A DNA stretch of 64,000 bases from Puccinia triticina (taxonomy: Eukaryota > Basidiomycota > Pucciniomycetes > Pucciniales > Pucciniaceae): positions 806,001 through 870,000 of the forward strand of contig NC_070562.1 in the NCBI RefSeq assembly GCF_026914185.1, given 5' to 3'. Under the pieces are notes generated by a model that saw nothing but the letters and a program-made list of their open reading frames with translations, was not told the origin of the DNA and did no database searches. Below are positions 53,658-64,000 of the stretch, in pieces (position 1 is the first letter of the stretch; each line of letters starts with the position of its first letter). The translations under genes were made by a program, and so were the position numbers.

Positions 53658-55407
53658 ATGGCGCTGTTGACCGACCTGCCAGCCGAACTTCTCGAGAAAA
53701 TACTCCAGCAAGTCGTCCACCTCCACCAGGCCGACCAACACCACCCACATCGCTGCCTCGAGTATTGCCCCATCTGCGAATCCGACGAGGGAAGCCAGGA
53801 TATCCGTCTCAAGGCAAGAGCTAACCTGGAATCCAAACAGAAATATCACTCTACCTTCACGCTGCCTAGTCCTACCTACATGACGCCCAGAGCTACTACC
53901 GTAAGCTTTGTCTCTCCTCCAAAAATCGAAATCTCGAGGGGGAAGCATACTGATGTAAGCACAGGAGCTTGAGACCTCCTGGCCAGAGGGTGAGCTGCCA
54001 TCTTCTTTCCTACTCAAGAATCTGACATAACCGTCTCGCGCGCAGCTCTGCCGTCCAATCCACTGCTACCGCTCTGCTTGGTCAACCGCACCTTTGGAAA
54101 ATGTGCCCAGCAGGCGCTCTTCACACACGTCACCCTACTCGATCAGTGGCAGGCCCATCTATTCTGCCAGACACTCACTAGCCCATCCCTCACTCAGAAC
54201 GCTTTATCATCTCCGATAGACGACCAACATCCGCCGGCCAGCCTTGCTCACCAGGTTCGCTCGCTTCAGTTCAAATTCATTGGTCCGTGTTCGATGGGAA
54301 GGGGCGGCGGCTCTCTGATCTGCGAGATCATCCGCAGCTGTCCGGTACTCGAAAACATCACCATGGCCACCTCGCTGTTGACTCGCTGTCAAGAGCCCCT
54401 CCTGGACGCCTTTGCCAGTCGACCGTTCATCAAAAGCTTCGTTGTTCTCGAGAACTCCTACAAAGACGACTCCCTCTTCACATGGCCCGCCGAGCAAGTC
54501 GTGGCGCGGTTATTCTCTAAATGGGACTTCCTCGAGACGGTAGAGTTGATCAGGCTCCCTATGAGCGCACCGCTCATGTACTGGGAACCAGGCGGTTACG
54601 ATAGTAGGCTACCCAGACTAAACTGTGCCCTACGAACGATTGTCTTGATCGACCTGATGATGAACGAGGGCGACCTCCGCATGATCCTGAAGGGCTCTCG
54701 TGCCAGCCTGCGCAAGCTCCAGCTCACCCGTCCAACCGCATGGCTTCACCGGCCTGGCCTATTCCGAATCCTCACGGAATGCATCAGCCCAGCCTTGGAA
54801 TCCTTGACGCTTGAAGTGAGCAACGGGTGGGGCGGGCTGATCTTCCCAGAAGAAGACGGCCGCCCCGAGTTGAATCCGGGCCTGTTGGACCACATCTTCA
54901 AGACTTCATCGACCCTCAGTAATCTCAAAGAGCTCTCGTTTGCTGGCGACTTGGTGGGCGACGAGTTCCTGAACCTCTTGCCTCAATCAATCGTCAAGCT
55001 TACCTGGGACCGCTGCGATGTCTCCTACGCGGCTTTTGCTGAGGCACTCACAAGTCAAACTGCCAACTCTCCTCAGCGGCCCCCTCCTTCTCAACTGCAT
55101 GTCCCCCCTGACGCCGAGACGAGACCGACCCGATGGCTACCCGAGCTCAAGTGCTGCTCGTTCTACAATTTCCCCGATTGTTCGTCCTCGCTTCCTTATT
55201 CTGTTTTTTGTTTTTTTTCGAGATCGGGATCAAGGCTGATATCTACTACAACATGTACATATCTCAAACTTCATTACTGATATTCCTTCGGGTGGCTACA
55301 CCGACGTAGGGGGTGTCGAATCCGCGTACATTATTTCGCTCGAGTTGAAAGCCCGACAGGCCTGGTTGCATACCTGTAGACCATACTATGGCAGAAACTT
55401 CATCTAA
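53658..55407 (+). CDS. F-box/LRR-like protein, intact, 499 aa
   Basis: Exons 53658-53900, 53965-53989, 54046-55179 and 55310-55407 sum to exactly 500 codons. Residues 1-20 (MALLTDLPAELLEKILQQVV) are an F-box start, which binds Skp1 in SCF ubiquitin ligases. The 25-nt exon 2 adds LETSWPEG. The large exon carries a conserved SMGRGGGSLICEII block. After it come leucine-rich-repeat-like strands: ESLTLEV, LSNLKELSFAGDL, LLPQSIVKLTWDRCDVS and WLPELKCCSFYN. The C-terminal exon encodes IISLELKARQAWLH. The predicted role, by family, is substrate recognition for ubiquitination. The substrate is unknown. Close paralogs sit at 13076, 35861, 56193, 58552 and 61033. Confidence 0.82.
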
Positions 55408-56192
55408 CCAACCCGGCCGTTGTCGCCCGTTCTAGAAGCCTATTTACCTTGAAGAATGATCGTTGGAAAGTGTTGCTCATCTGTTGGCATTCGATTCGCT
55501 TGGCCGTCGAGTCGTTGTCTTGCATTACAGGGCATACCTTACTTTTACTATGGCGTCTACACTTTTACTGTCCTGCAGGTGGGCTGAAAATGGCCAAGCA
55601 GGCTGGGCCAAGACCAACGTCCGTTTGGATATCAGAAATCACGCTTAGCACCGGCCAAATTCCCGTGCTTGGCACATCCCAATGTTAACGGGGTTCGGGA
55701 CATGCCTCCCCGATGGCGGCCGAACCGATCGTCGAGAAGGGAGTCTCCTCTTCTGGGCGATCCGTTTGTGTGTGAGCTCTTTCGGGTCGACCAAGCGAGA
55801 CTTTTCACATAAGACTAGCATCATTGTAGCAGTGTTTTGTTGTTTTAGCTGTCTTGTGCCGGTTTGATGTTGCTGAGATTCATACTGTGCCCATAGGCCA
55901 AATTACGCTTGATTTTTTTTAAAACAAAGTGAGGCTTGGGTTGTTCGTGTGCATAGAATGGCTTTTTACACAACACACCGCATCTGTTTGTTCTATGTAC
56001 TTCTTCGTTTGAGCAGTCAAATCTCGGTCGAACATCGCCGGGGTTGCTCCGGCCCGTGCAACAAGCAATAATGCTCAAGATCGGTGCGCGCGATTTTTTT
56101 GGCTTGGCACGGTTACGACGGCGTAGTTGGAATCACCTCGGACTTGAGGATACCAAGCATCCGACCAGCATTGACCCTTCAAACATCACACG
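55408..56192. other. Intergenic stretch between F-box paralogs
   Basis: The frames here are short and not family-supported. It is likely promoter of the next paralog. The last 60 bp lack the conserved ACAATGG context. Confidence 0.4.
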
Positions 56193-57974
56193 GTGGCTCT
56201 GTTGACCGACCTGCCAGCCGAACTACTCAGGAAGATACTCGAGCACTTGATCCAACTCCACCCGGCCAACCTCGACGAGCTCAAACGCCCCTGGAACCGC
56301 TGCTTCTTCTACAACCCGGGAAAGCTTGACATTCGGCTGAGACCAAGTCCTAGTCTACGATCCCAAGAAACCTATCACTCTAACTTCCAGCAACTCAAGG
56401 AAACTGGTCTCGTAAGCTTTGTCTTGTCTGTTCCCTCCTCAGAAACAAGTCAATTGTGACTTGACTGACATAAGTACACTCATTCCAGTCTCAAGCTGTC
56501 TCGCGGACGACGGGTGAGTCATATTCCCCCCAAATCTCACTCAGAAGCGTGTTGAACTGTCTTCCTTGCAGCTCTGCCGTCCAGTCTTTTATTGCCGCTC
56601 TGCTTGGTCAACCGCGCCCTTGGAAAATATGTCCAGCAGGCGCTCTTCGCACACGTGACCTTGATCGACCAGTGGCAGGCCCATCGATTCTACCGGGCAC
56701 TCACCAGCCCATCAACCCTTCAGGACCAAGTAGAACTGCCAGATGATTCCACTGATACTCATGGCGAACGAAGCAGGACGCAAGACATTCAAGCGAGGAG
56801 CACTCCATCCGATCATCATCCACCGACTAGCCTTGCTTGTCAGGTCCAGTCACTGCAGTTCCAATTAGTCGGTCCCTGCTGGCCGGAAAGGGGCGGCTCT
56901 CTCGTCTGTCAGATCCTCCGCGCTTGTCCCTTAGTCGAAAACATCACCATCGCCACCTGGTTCATGAATTGCTGTCAGGAGCCCCTCCTTGACGCCCTTG
57001 CAAGCCGACCGTTTATCAAAACCTTCGTGCTTCTTGAGAATTTCGGCACAAACAGCTCGCTCCTCCCATGGTCTGCCGAGCAACTCCTCGGTCGCTTATT
57101 CACCAAATGGAAGTCCCTCCAGACGATCGAGTTGATTAAGTGCCTTACGGAGCATAGGCCGTTATGGGAACCAGGTGGTTACGAGAGTATCCTGCCTGCA
57201 CTGAACTGCGCCCTGCGAACGCTTGTCTTGAATTGCCCATGCCTCACGGAGAAGGACCTGGCCATGATCTTGAATGGCTCTCGAGCCAGCCTGCGGAACC
57301 TACAGATCTGTCATCCAACTCCAGCTTTACACCGCCCGGGTCTATACCGAATCCTGACTGAATCCATCAGCCCAGCCTTGGAATCCTTGACACTCGAAGT
57401 GCACGACAGATGGGGGCAGATGATCTTCCCCCAGGCAGACTACCCTGAGTTGAACCCGGGCCTGTTGGACCACGTCTTCAAGGCTTCCTCGACCCTGAGT
57501 AATCTCAAAGAACTCTCTTTCGCAGGCGACCTTACTGGCGAGGACCTCCTCGACCTCTTGCCCCAATCGATCGTCAAGCTTACTTGGAACCGTTGCGACA
57601 TCTCCTTCGAGGCCTTTTCTGAGGCACTGACAAGTGGGACAGTCAATTCCCTTGAGCTGCCTCTTCCTCTTCAACTGGATCCCCCCTCTGACGCTGAGAC
57701 AAGACGGCCCCGGTGGCTACCCGAGCTCAAATGTTGCTCGATCTACAATTTTGACAAATGTATGTCCCCATTTCATTTCTTCTGTTTCTGAGAACGAGAT
57801 CAAGGCCCATGGTCACCATCTCATCTATCATCTTTTATATCTTTGTCCAAAATTCCAATGGGTGCTTACACTTTAGGCGAGGAGGAATGTGCACGAGTGA
57901 TTCGGCAGGAGCTAGATGAGCGACGGGTCTGCTTCCATTCTGTTGCCCCGTTCTACCGCGTTGAATACGTCTAA
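56193..57974 (+). CDS. F-box/LRR-like protein paralog with GTG in place of the start ATG
   Basis: Exons 56193-56411, 56489-56513, 56572-57759 and 57877-57974 sum to 510 codons in frame, and every splice phase equals that of the 53658 gene. The F-box (LLTDLPAELLRKILEHLI), the ENITIATW, LSNLKELSFAGDL and LLPQSIVKLTWNRCDIS blocks and the last exon (VIRQELDERRVCFH) are all conserved. The conserved initiation site reads GTGGCTCTG instead of ATGGC(G/C)CTG. The frame upstream is closed by TGA at 56172-56174, and there is no ATG within the F-box. Exon 2 has lost the SWPEG motif. It may be a recently disabled gene or use a non-AUG start. Confidence 0.75.
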
Positions 57975-58551
57975 TGTCGGAGGTCAAAGAAGAAATGGTA
58001 GCGCCACCGGCTCTAGAAGCCTAGGGCTTATACCCGCGTAAGGAATTGATCTTTGGAGGGTGGGGATTCATCGAATGGTTCAGAATTATTCAATCCCTTT
58101 CGGTTGTCTCTTGGCCCTCGAGTAGTTGCCTTACACAACTACCAGGTCATCCCCAATTCTGCGTCTCTCCTGGAGATTTGCAAATATTCCTGCAACCGGA
58201 CCCTCCCAACTCCACATGCTCTTTGGTATCTTGGAACTAGCTCTGCTCGCAATTCTGCGGGCGAGTGCGAGCGGCCCTAAAACAGCAGCTTGAGCAATTA
58301 TGGTGTTCAAGAAAATGTGGAAGATAAGCCTATGTATGTGAATCAATACCGTACAAGCAAAGGAAAAGAACAATTATGGGTGCATCAAGTTGAGTCAATC
58401 AGGGGTATCAAATGGCGAAGACTTATAGTGAGGATTCGGGGAGCTCTCTGATGAACAATTTTTACAGTATTCTTATCTCATGTTATCTTGCTTCTGCCTT
58501 CGAGCCCGCCAAAATATAAGGACGGACTTCCTTACCCATCCAACCAACACA
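57975..58551. other. Convergent intergenic region between F-box paralogs
   Basis: The 3' ends of the plus-strand and minus-strand paralogs face each other across this stretch. I see no gene. Confidence 0.4.
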
Positions 58552-60314
58552 TTATCTGCTTCGCTCATACCTTCCCCTGTCTGCGCTAAAGATTCGTCCA
58601 GGGCCAGGATGAAAACAAACCTGTCGTGCTTCTAACTCCCTCAGAATAACCTGTAAGTCTTGCGTGCTCCCTGGAGTGATGTTTACCAATATAGTTTTTA
58701 TTTTTTTAAAAAAGAGATTGAAATTGTTTGATCTCAAAGTTAGTTATTGGCAGTGACTCGGACGATTGAAGATGGAAAGGGAAGAACCGACAAGTGATAG
58801 TATCGCCAACGGAGCAACACTTGAGATTGGGCAGCCATTGAACATGTTCACTAACACTAAAAGTGTAATCTGGTGGGGAACAATGTATTTCTGGAGGGCT
58901 CCCTAGGTTCTCGTTCAGTCGGCGGCCTGATAGTGCATCAGCAAATGCAAGGGCCTGGAGGTCACAGCGATTCCAAGTAAGTTTCACGATGGATTGAGGC
59001 AGGAGGTCAAAGAACTCGGAACCGGCCAAGGGACCGGTGATAGACAGCACTTTGATCTTGGTCAGTGCGGAGGAAGATTTGAAGACAAAATCTAGCAGGC
59101 CAGGGTTTATCTGTGAATCATTTGCGCCTTCGATTCTGGCGGAAGATGGGATCGGATGCCAGCATCTGCCGACCTCGAGTGTTAATGATTCCAAGTTTGG
59201 GCTGGTACATTCCTTCAGGATTCGGTACAAGCCTGGCCGGTCAAGGAGTGAAGTCGGACAGCTGATTTGAAGCGTCCGCAAGCTCTCGCGAGAGCTCTTC
59301 AGGATCATCGAGAGCTCTTTCTCGCTCAAGGAAGGTTCGTTCAACACGATTGTCCGCAGCGCACAATTCAGCGCGGGTATCGAGTTGTAGATCGTCTCGA
59401 CATCCTTGTACGGCCATCCAGGGAGCCGGATGAATTCGATGGTTTCGAGGAACTTCCATCTGAAGAATAATCGACCGACGACCTCGTGAGCTTGCCACTG
59501 AAACGTCAGACAGCCCGCATTGGGGTTCTCGAGGACGACGAATTCTTTGATGAACTGCCTGCTCGCCAGGACTTGCAGGATAGGCTCCTTGCACCGCGTC
59601 AAAAATGAGGTGCCGATGGTGATACTTTCGAGCAGCGGACAGCTTTGGAGGATCTCGCAAATTAGAGAGCCGCCGCCCCTTCCCATCGAGCAGTGGCCGG
59701 CCCACCTGAACTGTAACGCGCGAACGTGACGAGCCAGTTTGTTCAGCCGGGGAGGATAGACCGCAGAGGATCTCGAAGTCTCCAAGTCGTGTTCTCTAGC
59801 CTCGTACTCGTCTTCTTCATTGATTGCTGCACGCAAGACTTCTGATCCCTCATCGTTTGGTGATGGGCTGGTCAGCGTCCGGTGGAACAGGTACGCCTGC
59901 CATTGGTCGAGCAAAGCCACATTGGTGAAGAGTGCTTCCTGGGCAAACTGTCGAAAAGTGCTGTTGACCAAGCAGAGCGGCAACAATGGATTCGAAGGAA
60001 GAGCTACGGGAACGCGGAGGGATGGGTTGTCGGTTTTCAGAAGTTGGATACACAGAGTTTCTTTGGCAGACTTTTCGAAGAAGACACGGCGTACCATCTG
60101 GCCACGAGACTTGCGGGTGGGGCGAAGAGCCATAGGCGTCTTTGTACTCTAAATGAGACCGTGCTTTCTGCCGGATGTCTCTCCTCCCGTCGTGGTCCGC
60201 GTGGTCCACGTCCACGTGTTTGTTTCCGAGGTTTGTATCGTGAGGGAAGGCTAAGCCTAAGTGATCGATTATCCGTTGGAACAGCTCGGCAGGCAGATCG
60301 GTTATTCTGGCCAT
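58552..60314 (-). CDS. F-box/LRR-like protein paralog, 516 aa, first intron lost
   Basis: Exons 60314-60095, 60003-58792 and 58670-58552 sum to 517 codons including the stop. The F-box (MARITDLPAELFQRIIDHL) and the VSWPDG motif are in one exon, so the intron that separates them in the paralogs is absent here. The large exon has LPSNPLLPLCLVN, SMGRGGGSLICEILQSCPLLESI, LRTLQIS, LESLTLEV, LPQSIVKLTWNRCD and WLPNLKCCS. The last exon has VILRELEARQVCFHPG. It is divergently oriented from the next paralog, with about 720 bp between their start codons. SCF substrate-receptor function is inferred from the F-box. Confidence 0.82.
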
Positions 60315-61032
60315 TGTCTTGGTTCAACCCAAGGTCTGCAAGTTGGAATCGCTGGACAAAATGTATGCTCCAGCCGGCGGCGCAGCTGCAACAGGAGCTG
60401 CTCGTTGAAATGGGGCTAAGAATTCCCATCTTGGCTTTGATGAACGACGGGTTGAGTAAACCCGACAATCTTTCCTTCTCTTACATACCCGCGCTGACTT
60501 TCCGGCTGCATGGGATCAAATTCCGTCCGATCGGCTGTCACTAGGAGCACAAGAGGATGCCGTCGTCAACGGCCATCCTTGTCAGGCCAGTCGCACGATG
60601 ATCCCAAGAATGGAGTAAGCAAGACTCGGAGGTGACCTGGCGATTTCAATCGAAAGATGTAGTATTTTCTGGCGAAACGGCCATGGAGCCGTGGCGGTAT
60701 CAGAACGATGTTACATCGGGCCGTGTGCTGGATGCTCTTGCAAGACTAAAACTTTCGCCCAACCACAAAGTTTTGGGATTATTGTGGCTCGTCGACGTGC
60801 CTTAAGTTGGCGACCTGGCCAAGGGCACTGGCTGATGGGCGAAATCAGCACTGAAACCTTGCAAAATCGGCATTTGCTGATTCCTTGGAACTGTGCTTAA
60901 ATCGGTCAACAAATGACGTCATGGCCTGAAAACTGGAATTGACGTGGCTCTCGCCAGTTCGCATATTGGAGTCTTAAGTTCCACATTGACGTTTCAATAA
61001 CCTCAAGCTCCTACCTGAACAATTACAAGGAA
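60315..61032. promoter_or_regulatory. Shared divergent promoter region of two F-box paralogs
   Basis: The 718 bp between the two start codons contain no credible gene and should hold both promoters. I could not identify specific elements. Confidence 0.4.
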
Positions 61033-62927
61033 ATGGCCAAGTTATCCGACCTTCCAGTCGAACTGGTTCAAAGGATAATCAATTGCACCATCCATCCTCA
61101 AGTCAATCCGAGTTTGACGAAGGACAGTGACACGCATCATCACCTTGCAGACCACAACGGAATTGGAGGCACTCAACAGCCACCAAGACCACATGCTCTA
61201 GTTGGATCTGATGCAAGCGATCTTACCGGCCGAAAGTTGGCTCGAGCCGATTCCGATGCCCAAATCGACCATAACGCGCCAACTGTTAAGCCTTCTGTCT
61301 CACTCTCTTCAAACGCATTCCAAGTCTTGGCTTACTGACTCTTGGTTTGAATCTCTCCGCAGGAGCCCGAAGTCTCGTGGCCGGAGGGTAAGTCACATTG
61401 ACTCTTCCAGCACCCTGATAGTAATACTGAAAACTCTTCGCTCTAGCTCTCCCGTCCAATCCACTATTGCCACTAGCCTTAGTTAACCACCCCTTTCGAG
61501 AATGTGCTCAAGAGACGCTCTTCAAAAACGTGACTCTAGTGAACCAATGCCAGGCTCACGTATTCCATCGAGCGCTTACTTGCCCCTACAAAGAAGATAC
61601 ATCAGGACACACTGAAATCAATTCGCCTCGAATGAGCCAACTAGCCAGTCAGGTTCGCTCCTTAAACGTCAAGTGGAGCGGCTACTGTTCAATGGGAATA
61701 GGTGGAGGCTCTGTATTTTGTGATATCATCCGCAGCTGCCCGTTGCTCGAAAACATCGCCATAAGTTCTACATTTTTGACGCGCTGCAAAGACCCAATCC
61801 TGGATGCCTTGGCGAGTCGGCGACATATCAAAGATTTCGTTGTTCTCCAAGACCACAAGTCAAGCAGTACAACTTTTCAATGGCCGCCCAACGAACTAGT
61901 CGATCGACTCTTCTCCAGATGGAAATTTCTCGAGACAGTCGAGCTCATCAAGCTCCCTGGTCAGAGAGTCAGGGAGATAGCTGAATCAATTCACAGACCT
62001 ATAACTCTGCCGGTTTCCACACTTCGAACGCTCATCCTGAAACATTTGGATTTGGACGAGATGGAGCTCGCAATGATTATTAGAAGCTGCAAAGAGAGTA
62101 TGCGGACGCTCCACCTCATAAGGCCCAGCGGGAAACTCGACCGAGCGGGCTTATGCCGAATCCTAAAGGAATGCACTAGTCCGTATTTGGAAACTTTGAC
62201 GATTGATGTGGACGTCATGTGGCACATGCCTTCGCTAACTTCGACGAACGCAGCTGGCATAATTGACATTGTATTGAGCTCTCTCGCCTTGAGTCAACTC
62301 AAGTCCTTGTCGATCACCGGCTCATTGACCGGCTCCCAGTTCTTCAGCCTCTTACCTCAATCTATCATCAAGCTTGCATGGGAAAGTAGTGGCATCCCAC
62401 CCGCCCCGTTTATCAAAGCCCTCTCAAGCTGGAGAGACAGCGAGACTCATACGCGCCCCCTGGCGCAGCCTCGCCCTCAATCTGATTCCGCTGCAGGTGG
62501 TAATGGTCGTGTACAATGGTTACCCAACCTGAAGTGCTGCTCCGTCCGCGTTGGTAGAAATTGTTCGTTTACATCCCTCAGAATTAGTTACCTCCCAATC
62601 TACATTATTTTCCTTTTCAAAAATCATTTGTTGACGTGGGCGTGTCTTGTAGGGCGAAAGGATGTTCGAGAAGTGGTTCGGAACGCGTTGGAAGCCCGGT
62701 CCGCTTGTTTTCACTGTGCCTGCCGACAACACTTTCAATCATGGGACGAGCAGTGGGACATAATGGCGTTAGAACAGGACACAGGGCAATCATTGCGCGA
62801 TATGGAGAACGAACATGATTATGATACACCAGGATCAAGTGATTATGACCCGAACGACGTAGATGATAATTTAGAAGAAGATACGCCTACGGACGATGAA
62901 GACGATGAGTTCGATGATGACTGGTAG
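61033..62927 (+). CDS. F-box/LRR-like protein paralog, 555 aa, with acidic C-terminal extension
   Basis: Exons 61033-61284, 61363-61387, 61447-62562 and 62653-62927 sum to 556 codons including the stop. Exon 2 is again exactly 25 nt and encodes PEVSWPEG. Residues 1-18 (MAKLSDLPVELVQRIINC) form the F-box. The core shows SMGIGGGSVFCDIIRSCPLLENI, FVVLQDHKSS, MRTLHLIRPS, LKSLSITGSLTG and LLPQSIIKLAWES. The last exon keeps VVRNALEARSACFHC but continues for 60 extra residues. They end in a run of Asp and Glu (YDPNDVDDNLEEDTPTDDED), not present in the other paralogs. It is the most diverged member of the cluster. Confidence 0.82.
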
Positions 62928-63936
62928 CTAGTCTATTGGTTTAGAAGTGAAGAACAGGCGGAATACACAAGCTGAATATTAATAAAACGGACAGGGTTCG
63001 ATTCGAATTTCACTTTACCATCCGCGTTCAAAACCCTTTGGCTCTACTTCTATGGGACTGGTAATATAAAACATATGTGATGACTGGCCTGCGCGCAAAG
63101 AACCAAAGATGCGAGTTAGGCTATCTTGGAGTTCATAACTCCACGCTCAAAAACTTATCAAGAGAAATGTCTGATTCCTTACCATAATCTTCCATTTAAA
63201 TACCTCCACAAGTTTTTCTTTTCACCCGAGACAGCCTTTCATCATTTTCAATTGCTTTCCGTCACTTGTTGTAACGCTCTAGCACGTATTTTCTGTATCC
63301 TCGAAGAATTTGTTGCTTCACTCCTTCCAGCCAGATTTCCTCATTGATCTTGAACATGCCACTGGAGATGAAGGATCTTTGTTTTCTTTGTGTCAAACAA
63401 TGAGTTTTTTGTTGCACAGCTTTTCCTACCTCATGGCGGCTACCTCAGCTATGAGCAGACGGTCATAAATCGAGACGCGTCAAGAGAAACCCGCCTCCAT
63501 TGTCCACTTTTCCTGCAGCAATTGAAGTATGATTTCAAGACGATGAGCGAATACACCCCATATCAACTGTTGATGGATCAAGCATCTCGAGCCTTGCACC
63601 GCTCACATCCGTTGTTTCTATTGTATGTACCACTGCTCATCTGAGATTTGCCCTGGGTACGCCTTGGGTTGACCGCATGCAACTTGCAGTCTCGGCTCTT
63701 GCCACAGCCATGTTGCCAAGACGGTGAAGGGACGTCGGATCAATGAGTGCCGTTTCCTGATGAGGGTGGGAACCTTTACTGACATTTGAACACATGCAAT
63801 CGCTTCAGATCACATTCAAATTTCAAATAGCTGCGGGCCGATGAGACATCCGATCTTGCTGATCAAAGTGCGGCTGAACAGTCCTGATTCCAATTTCACA
63901 TAAGAGCAGAGCTCCCTGTGCCCGTCCTTTCTCGCC
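62928..63936. other. Intergenic right flank
   Basis: Two modest frames (63126-63347 and 63390-63644) have no recognisable motif or splice support. I would not call a gene here. Confidence 0.4.
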
Positions 63937-64000
63937 ATCCAATCCAACGCAGTCCCAATCCAACGCAGTCCCAATCCAACGCAGTCCCAATCCAACGCAG
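63937..64000. repeat. 16-bp tandem repeat TCCCAATCCAACGCAG at the window edge
   Basis: A first partial unit and three perfect copies are seen. The array continues past the window end, so its full length is unknown. Confidence 0.9.

Noticed and set aside
63126..63644. Two small ORFs near the right edge
   Set aside because: There is no motif, no splice sites that extend them and no family resemblance.

Overview
The window looks like nuclear DNA of a rust fungus (Pucciniales, Puccinia-type). The evidence is short introns with GTAAGT/YAG borders, spliced genes on both strands, Ty3 and Ty1/copia retrotransposons, hAT, PIF/Harbinger and KDZ DNA transposons, a small secreted cysteine-rich protein, and a lineage-specific F-box family. 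No bacterial-type operon, rRNA or functional tRNA gene is visible. The species assignment is inference.

Layout. 1-1.17 kb: 5' part of an unrecognised spliced gene on the minus strand. 1.6-2.4 kb: a TIR element filled with a minisatellite. 2.55-4.15 kb: remnant of a PIF/Harbinger element with a decayed Myb/SANT-like ORF. 4.15-8.9 kb: a truncated copia element broken by a solo Ty3 LTR and by a 600-bp foldback made of TACGC pentamers. 8.9-11.9 kb: 5'-truncated hAT copy. 12.4-13.9 kb: Harbinger crumb and a truncated F-box pseudogene. 14.0-15.4 kb: a foldback element containing a hairpin minisatellite. 16.0-18.2 kb: a decayed PIF/Harbinger transposase. It is cut by a Ty3 element (18.2-28.17 kb, minus strand), whose integrase gene in turn holds a 1.7-kb gag-only copia-type element with identical-length LTRs and a 5-bp TSD. 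28.17-31.98 kb: full-length inverted hAT copy. 32.3-33.7 kb: scrambled pseudogene pieces of a Cid1-like nucleotidyltransferase and of dihydropteroate synthase. 34.7-35.1 kb: secreted small-protein candidate. 35.86-49.1 kb: one F-box gene split by an 11.5-kb KDZ transposon with an 8-bp TSD. 49.2-53.2 kb: a two-gene PIF/Harbinger element with TIRs and a 3-bp TSD. 53.66-62.93 kb: four further F-box/LRR-like paralogs.

The host story is an F-box family that expanded here. Four members share a 25-nt second exon (fused to exon 1 in one), a long third exon ending in the same splice phase and a short last exon. A fifth is split and a sixth truncated by transposons. The most unusual object is the KDZ unit. 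It carries a KDZ transposase, a divergent second gene with an Ala/Pro-rich tail, and the last ~105 codons of a proteasome beta-subunit gene (PRE7/PSMB1-like, intron retained). Its internal end-fragments suggest that two related elements fused and then moved as one. Many dead ORFs carry TGA codons in a TTGA context, which fits TpCpG-directed decay.
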